Shown here: positions 8,202 through 15,788 of the stretch, piece by piece
Layout: every line of letters starts with the position of its first letter
Numbering within the stretch: position 1 is the stretch's first letter
Origin: Bacteroidales bacterium
GTDB taxonomy: Bacteria; Bacteroidota; Bacteroidia; Bacteroidales; F082
DNA: 39,118 bases
NCBI GenBank assembly: GCA_024400195.1
Contig: JAKSNC010000017.1
Coordinates: forward strand, 1 to 39,118
Direction of reading: 5' to 3'
Program-made: the position numbers and the translations under genes
Notes under the pieces: generated by a model
The model's database searches: none
Seen by the model: only the letters and a program-made list of their open reading frames with translations
What the model was told of the DNA's origin: nothing

Positions 8202-10055
8202 ATGAAAAAAATTTTACTTGCTGCTTTAGTTTTACTCTTTTGTACGAGTATGTATGCAAATACTGGCCGCGACTGCACAATAGGTTATCCTTATCTTGAG
8301 ACATTCGATGTCAACGGTATGGATGACTGGAGCAACCTCGACGAAGACGGTGACGGCCACGTCTGGGAACTTGCAGCAGGCCGCACCGGAATGGGCGCCA
8401 AGTCTGTTTCATGGGAAAACAGCTACGGTAAAGCTTCATACGATCCTGACAACTGGCTCATCAGCCCTGAAGTCACCATACCGGCAACAGCAGGTCAGGA
8501 AAATTCTGTCCAACTGTCATGGTACGTACAGGCTGGTGCCAATTCATATCCTGATCACTACGGCGTCTATATCTCCACAACAGGCGACCAACCCGCCGAC
8601 TTCACCACACTGGTCTATGAAGGAACACAACTGTCAACATTATGGACTCAGCTGTCTGTTGACATCAACGATTACATCGGACAGACTATCCGCATAGCAT
8701 TCCGCCACTACGATAGCTACGATAGGTGGCACTTCGTCATTGACGACATCGCCATCCAAGAAGAAGAACCTCAACCTGTCGAATGCGATCCTATCACTGA
8801 TTTTCCGTACTTCAACGATTTCGAAGACTTCCTCACCAACCACGACTGCTGGATTGACATCGACAACGACGGCGATGGTCAGACATGGCTTACTGGTACG
8901 ACAAACTACGGAACTATGAGTTTTGGCGTTGATGGTTCGAAATGCCTCGTTTCACAGTCATTCGACAACTACATCGGTTCGTTTAATGCCGACAACTACC
9001 TTGTTTCTCCTGAATTCGAACTTCCCACAACGGTAGAAGAATCCCTCATCCTTTCATGGTATGAACAGTCACAAGATGCAGACTATCCCGACTCGTACGA
9101 AGTGATGATTGCTCCTAACGGATCGACCGAAATCAACGACTTTGTGTCGATATACAGCGGTGTTGCCGTCAATCCGTGGACAAAACGCACATTCGACATT
9201 TCATCATACATTGGGACAACGGTGCGCGTGGTTTTCCATCACCAAAGCTACGACTGCAACATGCTCGAAATCGACAACATGAGCATCTATGACGGTCAGG
9301 GTGAGTCCCCTATATCCTGCGATCCTATCACCGAGTTCCCATACTTCAACGATTTCGAGAACTTCCCTGCTGAGAAAGAGTGCTGGGTCTCCATTGACAA
9401 CGACGGCGACGGCCATGACTGGCTCACCGGAACTGCAAACTTCTGGGGCAACGGCTGGGGCGTTGACGGTTCAAACTGCATCGCTTCACAGTCATTCGAG
9501 AACTATACAGGTGCCTACAACGCCGATAATTACCTCGTATCTCCCGAGTTCGTTCTTCCTGCCGGCGAAAACATCAAACTTTCATGGTATGCCCAGGCTC
9601 AAGACCCGAACTATCCAGACTCATACGAAGTGATGATTGCCCCTAACGGCTCGACCAATATCAGCGACTTCGTGCCAGTTTATGGTGAAACTGCACCAAA
9701 CCCCTGGACCCAACGCTATGCCGACATCTCGGCATTCGCTGGAACAACTGTCCGCGTGGTCTTCCACCATCAGGATTACGACAAATTCTATATTGAAATC
9801 GACAACATGAGCATTGAAGTTTACACTGGTATTGAGGAAAATAACAGCGAAGCAGTCGCCGTTTGTCCTAACCCCGTCAAAAACACTATGACTCTTACAG
9901 GTGTCGGGGCCGGTACTGAAGTCAGAATCTACGACCTCGCCGGCAATATCGTCACGAGTTTCGTCTATGAAGGCCAGACCGTCAACGTTGAAAACCTCGC
10001 AAACGGCGTCTATATCCTCCGCACTAATGACAACATAGTCAAGATTGTGAAGTAG
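8202..10055 (+). CDS. secreted type IX cargo protein with three choice-of-anchor J (cleaved-adhesin-like) domains
   Basis: A 617-residue exported protein. A signal peptide (residues 1-19, MKKILLAALVLLFCTSMYA) is followed by three jelly-roll domains at about 25-190, 192-368 and 371-545. Each has a FDVN/FEDF strand, an acidic D-x-D-x-D-G calcium-type loop (DEDGDGHVW, DNDGDGQTW, DNDGDGHDW), a DNWLISPE/DNYLVSPEF strand and a final IDDI/IDNMSI strand. This is the layout of the choice-of-anchor J and cleaved adhesin domains known from gingipains. Domains 2 and 3 are closely similar (both have YPDSYEVMIAPNGST), indicating internal duplication. Residues about 552-617 form a type IX C-terminal sorting domain (CPNPVKNTMTL, VRIYDLAGN, GVYILR). 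It is probably anchored at the cell surface or released, binding protein or glycan. A strong terminator follows. Confidence 0.88.
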   Translation: MKKILLAALVLLFCTSMYANTGRDCTIGYPYLETFDVNGMDDWSNLDEDGDGHVWELAAGRTGMGAKSVSWENSYGKASYDPDNWLISPEVTIPATAGQENSVQLSWYVQAGANSYPDHYGVYISTTGDQPADFTTLVYEGTQLSTLWTQLSVDINDYIGQTIRIAFRHYDSYDRWHFVIDDIAIQEEEPQPVECDPITDFPYFNDFEDFLTNHDCWIDIDNDGDGQTWLTGTTNYGTMSFGVDGSKCLVSQSFDNYIGSFNADNYLVSPEFELPTTVEESLILSWYEQSQDADYPDSYEVMIAPNGSTEINDFVSIYSGVAVNPWTKRTFDISSYIGTTVRVVFHHQSYDCNMLEIDNMSIYDGQGESPISCDPITEFPYFNDFENFPAEKECWVSIDNDGDGHDWLTGTANFWGNGWGVDGSNCIASQSFENYTGAYNADNYLVSPEFVLPAGENIKLSWYAQAQDPNYPDSYEVMIAPNGSTNISDFVPVYGETAPNPWTQRYADISAFAGTTVRVVFHHQDYDKFYIEIDNMSIEVYTGIEENNSEAVAVCPNPVKNTMTLTGVGAGTEVRIYDLAGNIVTSFVYEGQTVNVENLANGVYILRTNDNIVKIVK

Positions 10056-10074
10056 TTTACGATTGATATTTTCT

Positions 10075-10108
10075 GTAGAGACTGGGCTCGCTCAGTCTCT
10101 ACTTTTTT
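10075..10108 (+). terminator. rho-independent terminator
   Basis: A 10-bp perfect stem GTAGAGACTG/CAGTCTCTAC, extendable by G-C and G-U pairs to 12 bp around a CTCG loop, is followed directly by TTTTTT. It lies 20 bases after the stop of the type IX cargo gene. Confidence 0.92.
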
Positions 10109-10157
10109 ATTTTCATACTCAAGCGTTGAGTCCATAATAAACTCCAAATTCTTTTCG

Positions 10158-10217
10158 TAACTTTGCGGCGCAAAAAACAACAAGATTATGGGAACTAACA
10201 GCCTTGTTGAGCCGTGA
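10158..10217 (+). pseudogene. orphan promoter, leader and start codon of a deleted AAA/nuclease gene
   Basis: TAACTTTG (10158-10165), a leader and an ATG (10188-10190) reproduce the start region of the AAA/nuclease gene at 6500: the same 30-base spacing from -7 element to ATG and an identical 21-base block (10174-10194 and 6486-6506). The reading frame after the ATG has only nine codons (MGTNSLVEP) before a TGA inside a GAGCCGT repeat. The body of the gene is absent. Confidence 0.7.
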
Positions 10218-10225
10218 GCCGTGAG
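10209..10225 (+). repeat. short GAGCCGT tandem repeat
   Basis: Two full copies and a partial third copy of the heptamer GAGCCGT. Its TGA stops the orphan reading frame that begins at 10188. It occupies the place that the TAGAAGT repeat takes downstream of the intact gene copy. Confidence 0.75.
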
Positions 10226-10227
10226 CT

Positions 10228-10245
10228 GCTTACGATATTTACGTA
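10228..10245 (+). repeat. GCTTACGATATTYACGTA box, copy 2
   Basis: Second copy of the 18-base box found at 8103-8120, differing at one position. Its presence only about 40 bases after the orphan start codon at 10188 is the basis for reading this place as a deletion scar. Confidence 0.75.
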
Positions 10246-10250
10246 TATTA

Positions 10251-10325
10251 ATGTCTAATGTCTAATGTCTAACGTCTAACGTCTAATGTCTAACTGTCAA
10301 ATCGTCAAATCGTCAAATCGTCAAA
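10251..10325 (+). repeat. compound tandem repeat: heptamer RYGTCTA then octamer GTCAAATC
   Basis: Six copies of ATGTCTA or ACGTCTA (10251-10292) are followed by three full and one partial copy of GTCAAATC (10296-10325). The array ends 16 bases before the ATG of the alpha-2-macroglobulin gene, so it fills that gene's untranslated or promoter region. Confidence 0.95.
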
Positions 10326-10341
10326 AATAACAATAAAAATC

Positions 10342-13300
10342 ATGAAGACAAAAATTTTTAATGGTTTTACATCATTGATTATCACGTTATTATCACTCGC
10401 TATCATCTCCGGATGTAGCGAACGCGATTCATCAAGAAATGTCAGCAAGGACATCTTCATCGAGTATATAAAACCCATTCCGGAAGAACTGCTGACTGTC
10501 GTTGACGGCTACACATCCGGCATGATTGACGCCAAAGAGCCTATCAAGGTCAAATTCGCCGAATCGGCACAGATGAAGCTCAAATACGGAGAGGAAATAC
10601 CTTCGGGCACTTTCAAATTCGAGCCTTCCTTGAAAGGCCGTGCGGACTGGATTGACGACAACACCGTCGGCTTCTTCATCGAAAAGGCCGACAAGAAGTC
10701 GTATCACTGCATTTTCAACGCGTCGTTGTTCGCCGATGTTCCACAAGAAAAAAAATTAGAATTTGATTTCGGGATTCGCGAACAGAGACTTAACATCGTG
10801 AAAATGTGGCCGTTATGTGAAGGCGGAGACGTGATGAGCTACGTCGTCGGCGTTAACTTCGCAAACAGCACAAGTATCGGCGATGTCGAAAAACTCGCGT
10901 CAAACTCGGTAAAAGGCAGAGACGTCAAGGCGAAAGTCAGAATGATAAACGACAAATCGTATGAGATTGAATATTACGACATTACGCGCACATCGTCATC
11001 AAGGACAGAGAATATCAAACTCGATGGTTCAGACGTTAATGCCAAGGAGAGCAAAAAAATCGAGATGGAGATATTCAGGAAAGACGTTTTTGCGGTTGCT
11101 GATGCAAAATTCGATGCGTCATCGAGCCTCATCAACATATTCTTCACGCAGCCTCTTGACGAGAGTCAAAACCTCGACGGATTCATCGTCTTCAACAAGC
11201 AAATCGAATATAAAACGAGTATTTCCGATAACAGAATAGAAGTCTTCATCGACGGCAATTCTATTCCATCTCACCAAAAAGACAACATTAAAATCGCTGT
11301 AAGACAAGGAATTAAATCGGAGAAAGGCATACGTACGTCAGCTGAAGCGAAATACACTTTCGACATCAACATGAAAAAGCCGGAAGTGAAATGGACGAGC
11401 AACGGCAACATCATTCCCGACGAAGACGCGACAATTTATTTCGATGCCGTCTGCCTCAACAGCGTGACTGTCAGGATCGTGAGAATATACGACGACAACA
11501 TTCTTTCATTGCTTCAGGATAATTCATTATCAGCTACATACGGAATCAACAAAGTCGGACGTTTGGAGAAAAAGTTTCGTCTCGAACTTGATAACGCGAT
11601 TCCTACACAATGGAGGACTTTTCCGATAAGGTTATCGGACTACGTCAAGACTAAGCGCGGCGATATGTTTCAGGTGATTATTGATTTCGGGCCGCAGGAC
11701 TATATTTTTGCGAGCGATATGATGAAATCGTACGTCAAAGACAACATCGCGCAGGAAAAGAAATATTGGGACGGCGAGTCGTACGACTTCAAAGTCTATA
11801 ATTATGAAGGCGGTTGGGACGATCCGTCAACGCCATACTACTATAATTATGTCAACAAGGAGAGGAACGTATTAGTTTCGGACTTGTCCATCACGGCGAA
11901 ATCAGGCAGCGACAACATCATCGACATCTTCGTGAACAACATCAGTGACGCGAAGCCGGCATCGGCAGACGTGAGTGTGTTCAACTACCAGAAGCAGTAC
12001 ATCGGAGGCGGAAAAACCGACGTTGACGGCTACATCAGGATTCAGACGCCCGAAAAAGCGGCTTTTGTAACCGCTAAAAACAGCGAAAAGGGAAAATCGT
12101 ACCTCAAGGTGACCAACGGAGAAAGCTTGTCGTACAGCAAGTTCGACATTGACGGCGCGAATGTGGCGAAAGGTGTTCTCGGCTTTGCCTACTCCAACAG
12201 AGGCGTGTGGCGTCCCGGCGACGAAATTCAGTTGAACCTCATGCTCAGCGACGCATCTGATGTCGTTCCAGACGGATATCCGGTTGTGCTCGAAATTTTC
12301 GACGCGCAAGGCAGCCTCTATGCAAAACAGTCGAAAAGCGAAAACATAAACGGCATCTACTGCTTCACCATTGAAACGAGTCCGAATGACGAAACGGGCA
12401 CATGGACGGCGAAATTCAAAATCGGAAACACCGTCATAATCAAGAATCTGAAAGTTGAAACGGTAAAACCGAACAAGCTCGACATCAGCCTTTCTACGCC
12501 TGAGATAATAAAAATCGGGACATCAGACAGGGCTTCCATCAAGGCGAGATGGCTCAACGGAATGAAGGCCACCAAACTCAAAGCTAAAGTCGATGTGCGC
12601 GTTCGCAAAAGCGAGACGAAATTCGACAATTTCAAGGATTATGTCTTTGTAAATGAAAGCGAAACGTTTTACGACAACGAATACGAAATCTTCAGCGGCG
12701 CTTTGAACGACAACGGCGAGACGACGTTTAACTTCGCGCCGCTCGGCAACATCAGAAGCAACACCATGTTGAAAGGAATCTTCACGACAAAGGTTTTTGA
12801 TCAAAGCGGCGACTTCAGCGTTGTCTCGACGGCGAAAACGATTTCGCCGTGTTCAAGATACATCGGGATGAAGATGCCGGAGACGCCGGCCAAATACGGA
12901 GACTATTATTTCACTGGCAGAGACTGGCGATTCGACATTGCAGTCGTCAATGCCGACGGAACGCCGTACATGACTGCAGAAGAGATTCGTTATAAGATTT
13001 ATAAGATGGAGAACTACTGGTGGTGGTCAGACGAAGACGCGTATAGGCTTCAGAACTACGTCAACAGCAGTTACACCAAGCCTGTTTATGACGGTGAGAT
13101 ACAATGCCGTGACGGAAAAGCATCGCTCACAATGAACGTCAAGGATAAGGATTGGGGATCCTATCTCCTCGTCCTGAACGACAACGAAAACACTTTCGTC
13201 AAAGTCGTTTCTTTCGACTGGGAAGACTACTTCGGGCATTCAAATTCCGACACAGACGCGCCGTCGATAATAAGTCTGAAGGCATCAAAAGAGAAATACG

Positions 13301-15777
13301 AAGTCGGAGACGAGGTCATCATAACGTTTCCATCGAATGAGAAAGCGGAGGCGATAGTCACTATCGAAGCCAATGATATGATTATCAAGACTATGCGTAT
13401 AAAAAGCGATAGCAGTGACGGCGTTGTGCGTTTCGAGGCCACAGCCGATATGGTGCCTAACGTTTATGTTTCGTTGTCGCTGATACAGCCATATCGGTCG
13501 GGCAACGGAATGCCGATAAGAATGTACGGAGTTATTCCGATAACCATTGAAAATAAAGATTTCAGACTTCAACCTGAGATAAAGGCACCGACGGAATCCA
13601 ACACACAAAATAAAATCGACATCGTTGTGAAGGAAAAAGGAGGAAAGCCTATGACTTACACGCTCGCCGTCGTTGATGACGGAATACTCACACTCACCAA
13701 CTTCAAGACACCGAACCCTTACGAACACTTCATGAGCAAACAGGCTTTGAATGTACGCACGTGGGACAACTACGGATACGTGATGAGCGCATTCCTCGGC
13801 GAGTTCGGCTCCGTTTATGCCGTCGGCGGTGACGAATATCTTGATTTACAAGACGTTCTCAGCAAACGTTTTAAGGCTTACGCCGTAACGATGGGGCCTT
13901 TCACTTTGAAGGCAAACGAGACGAAGAAACACGAGTTCGAAGTGCCGCAGTGTTCCGGCAGACTTCGCGTCATGGTTGTGGCGAAAGATGGTGAAAAATC
14001 TTTCGGCTCCGCTGAGACATCCGTCAACGTCATCGACCCCGTGACACTTTATCCGGCCATGCCGAGAGTCATCATGCCAGGCGACGAGACGACGCTGAAG
14101 ATACAGGTTTTGTCGCCCGAAAACAAAGGCAAAGACTTGAACGTGAAGGCTGTTTTAGCAAATATGACCGCAATGCAGAATCTTCCCAAGACAGTCCACA
14201 TCGACAACAACGGAGAAGGACTCATTTGTCTGAATGTCAAGGCCGATAAAACTTCGGGAATAGCATCTGCCAAGTTTGAAGTGACAGCCGGAAACTACAC
14301 TGCCAAAACGGAAACCGACATTCCGATAAGGGTGCCGTCATCAGTCAGACATGAATCGATATTTAAGGAAATCGCTTCAAAAGCAGGCGAAACGGTAAGA
14401 TTCACATCGGAAGGACTAAGCGGGACGTTAGAAGGTAAAGTCGTCATCGGGACGGCGTTGCCAATCAACATCTTCCACAGATTGGACTATCTCATCGACT
14501 ATCCTCACGGCTGCCTCGAACAGACGACATCGCGTGCCTTTGCACAGTTGTACGTCAACCGCCTCGTCAGCCTTGACACGACGACGAGAGACCTCGTCCG
14601 CAGAAACATCACGACCGCCATTGACAACCTGCGTGCCTTCCAACAACCCGACAAATCGCTCACGACGTGGGTCGGCGGCAGATACGTCAATCCGTGGACG
14701 GAGGTCTATGTACTTCATTTCCTGACTGAAGCGAAGACGTCGGGATATGCTGTGCCGGACGCTTTCTACAAAGGTTTGGTGTCGTATCAGAAAAACATAG
14801 CGTCATCGTGGAACCACAATCCCGATTACAGAGACGGCGATGTCATACAGGCCTATCGTCTGTTCGTCCTCGCCTTAGCCGACGCACGCGACATGGGCGC
14901 GATGAACCGTTTCAAGGAATTAGACGTTGTCCAGTCCGATGAGACGAAATCATACATCGCGGCGGCATACGCCTTGAGCGGAAATATATCAACGGCACAA
15001 AGACTTCTCCCCGTCTCGGTCAACGAGGACGATTTTTCGGAGTTGTCTGCCTACATCTGCGCGATGCTGCTTTGCGACAAGGACTCTCCAGCTATCGACA
15101 GGTCGATAGAGACGGTCTGCGACATCATAAACGGCGACAGATGGCTCGGAACGCTCGGTACATCAAGACTGATGACAGCCGTCGGGGACTATGCGGAGAC
15201 GCGCGGCCTGAACAGCGGAAACATCTCGGCAGTCGTAAACATCAACAGTGAAAAAGAAAACATCTCCGGCAACATCCCGGCAGTAAGTATCAACTTCACG
15301 CCGCGACAAGGCGATAACGAAATCACTGTCAACAACAACGGCCAAGAGGACATCAAAATGAGGGTCTTTACGAAGTCGGTTTTTGCGGAAGAAGCTGTAA
15401 AAGAAGAAGGCAACTCATTGGAAATGAAGGTAAAAATGGCAACCAATGCGAATATCGGAGACGATATAACGGCAACGATAACCATAACGAATCCGAATGC
15501 CGTCACAGACCTCAGCGACCTCGCACTGACGTTTTTCGCTCCTGCCGGAATGGAAATCCTTAACACTCCGGAAAACGATGATTTGACACACACCGACGTG
15601 CGCGACGACAGAATTTATTATTACTTCAATCTCGACAAGAAGAGTAGTAAGACATTCATTGTCAAGATGAATGCGACATTCGCGGGACGTTACACGATGC
15701 CGGCGGTGCGTTGCGAGGCGATGTATGACGGTTCTGTCTATTATGTCGTTCCTGCAAAGACCATCACCGTAAAATAA
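10342..15777 (+). CDS. alpha-2-macroglobulin family lipoprotein with thioester motif
   Basis: An 1811-residue bacterial alpha-2-macroglobulin (A2M). A lipoprotein signal ends in the lipobox IISGC (C25). A long array of macroglobulin-like beta domains follows; the segment with SNRGVWRPGDEIQLNLML (near residue 615-635) is a typical A2M N-terminal-region motif. The thioester-domain motif YPHGCLEQ is intact, with Cys at about 1391 and Gln at about 1394, so the protein can probably trap proteases covalently. Bacterial A2Ms with this motif inhibit host or competitor proteases in the periplasm. It lies 11 bases before a PBP1C gene, the same pairing as yfhM-pbpC in E. coli, which suggests that A2M guards the envelope while PBP1C repairs the wall. 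It is somewhat longer than the about 1650-residue E. coli protein. Confidence 0.93.
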   Translation: MKTKIFNGFTSLIITLLSLAIISGCSERDSSRNVSKDIFIEYIKPIPEELLTVVDGYTSGMIDAKEPIKVKFAESAQMKLKYGEEIPSGTFKFEPSLKGRADWIDDNTVGFFIEKADKKSYHCIFNASLFADVPQEKKLEFDFGIREQRLNIVKMWPLCEGGDVMSYVVGVNFANSTSIGDVEKLASNSVKGRDVKAKVRMINDKSYEIEYYDITRTSSSRTENIKLDGSDVNAKESKKIEMEIFRKDVFAVADAKFDASSSLINIFFTQPLDESQNLDGFIVFNKQIEYKTSISDNRIEVFIDGNSIPSHQKDNIKIAVRQGIKSEKGIRTSAEAKYTFDINMKKPEVKWTSNGNIIPDEDATIYFDAVCLNSVTVRIVRIYDDNILSLLQDNSLSATYGINKVGRLEKKFRLELDNAIPTQWRTFPIRLSDYVKTKRGDMFQVIIDFGPQDYIFASDMMKSYVKDNIAQEKKYWDGESYDFKVYNYEGGWDDPSTPYYYNYVNKERNVLVSDLSITAKSGSDNIIDIFVNNISDAKPASADVSVFNYQKQYIGGGKTDVDGYIRIQTPEKAAFVTAKNSEKGKSYLKVTNGESLSYSKFDIDGANVAKGVLGFAYSNRGVWRPGDEIQLNLMLSDASDVVPDGYPVVLEIFDAQGSLYAKQSKSENINGIYCFTIETSPNDETGTWTAKFKIGNTVIIKNLKVETVKPNKLDISLSTPEIIKIGTSDRASIKARWLNGMKATKLKAKVDVRVRKSETKFDNFKDYVFVNESETFYDNEYEIFSGALNDNGETTFNFAPLGNIRSNTMLKGIFTTKVFDQSGDFSVVSTAKTISPCSRYIGMKMPETPAKYGDYYFTGRDWRFDIAVVNADGTPYMTAEEIRYKIYKMENYWWWSDEDAYRLQNYVNSSYTKPVYDGEIQCRDGKASLTMNVKDKDWGSYLLVLNDNENTFVKVVSFDWEDYFGHSNSDTDAPSIISLKASKEKYEVGDEVIITFPSNEKAEAIVTIEANDMIIKTMRIKSDSSDGVVRFEATADMVPNVYVSLSLIQPYRSGNGMPIRMYGVIPITIENKDFRLQPEIKAPTESNTQNKIDIVVKEKGGKPMTYTLAVVDDGILTLTNFKTPNPYEHFMSKQALNVRTWDNYGYVMSAFLGEFGSVYAVGGDEYLDLQDVLSKRFKAYAVTMGPFTLKANETKKHEFEVPQCSGRLRVMVVAKDGEKSFGSAETSVNVIDPVTLYPAMPRVIMPGDETTLKIQVLSPENKGKDLNVKAVLANMTAMQNLPKTVHIDNNGEGLICLNVKADKTSGIASAKFEVTAGNYTAKTETDIPIRVPSSVRHESIFKEIASKAGETVRFTSEGLSGTLEGKVVIGTALPINIFHRLDYLIDYPHGCLEQTTSRAFAQLYVNRLVSLDTTTRDLVRRNITTAIDNLRAFQQPDKSLTTWVGGRYVNPWTEVYVLHFLTEAKTSGYAVPDAFYKGLVSYQKNIASSWNHNPDYRDGDVIQAYRLFVLALADARDMGAMNRFKELDVVQSDETKSYIAAAYALSGNISTAQRLLPVSVNEDDFSELSAYICAMLLCDKDSPAIDRSIETVCDIINGDRWLGTLGTSRLMTAVGDYAETRGLNSGNISAVVNINSEKENISGNIPAVSINFTPRQGDNEITVNNNGQEDIKMRVFTKSVFAEEAVKEEGNSLEMKVKMATNANIGDDITATITITNPNAVTDLSDLALTFFAPAGMEILNTPENDDLTHTDVRDDRIYYYFNLDKKSSKTFIVKMNATFAGRYTMPAVRCEAMYDGSVYYVVPAKTITVK

Positions 15778-15788
15778 GTTGATTTATC

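Larger units (their letters stand above)
10056..10341. other. intergenic region: terminator, gene scar and tandem repeats
   Basis: About 290 bases without an intact gene. In order it holds a terminator (10075-10108), an orphan promoter and start codon (10158-10217), a GAGCCGT repeat, the second GCTTACGATATTYACGTA box, a heptamer repeat and an octamer repeat, each annotated separately. No TAnnTTTG promoter is evident for the A2M gene at 10342. Confidence 0.8.

Noticed and set aside
8061-10325. Tandem repeats considered as CRISPR arrays
   Set aside because: Units are 7-9 bases with no spacers, so they are direct tandem repeats and not CRISPR.
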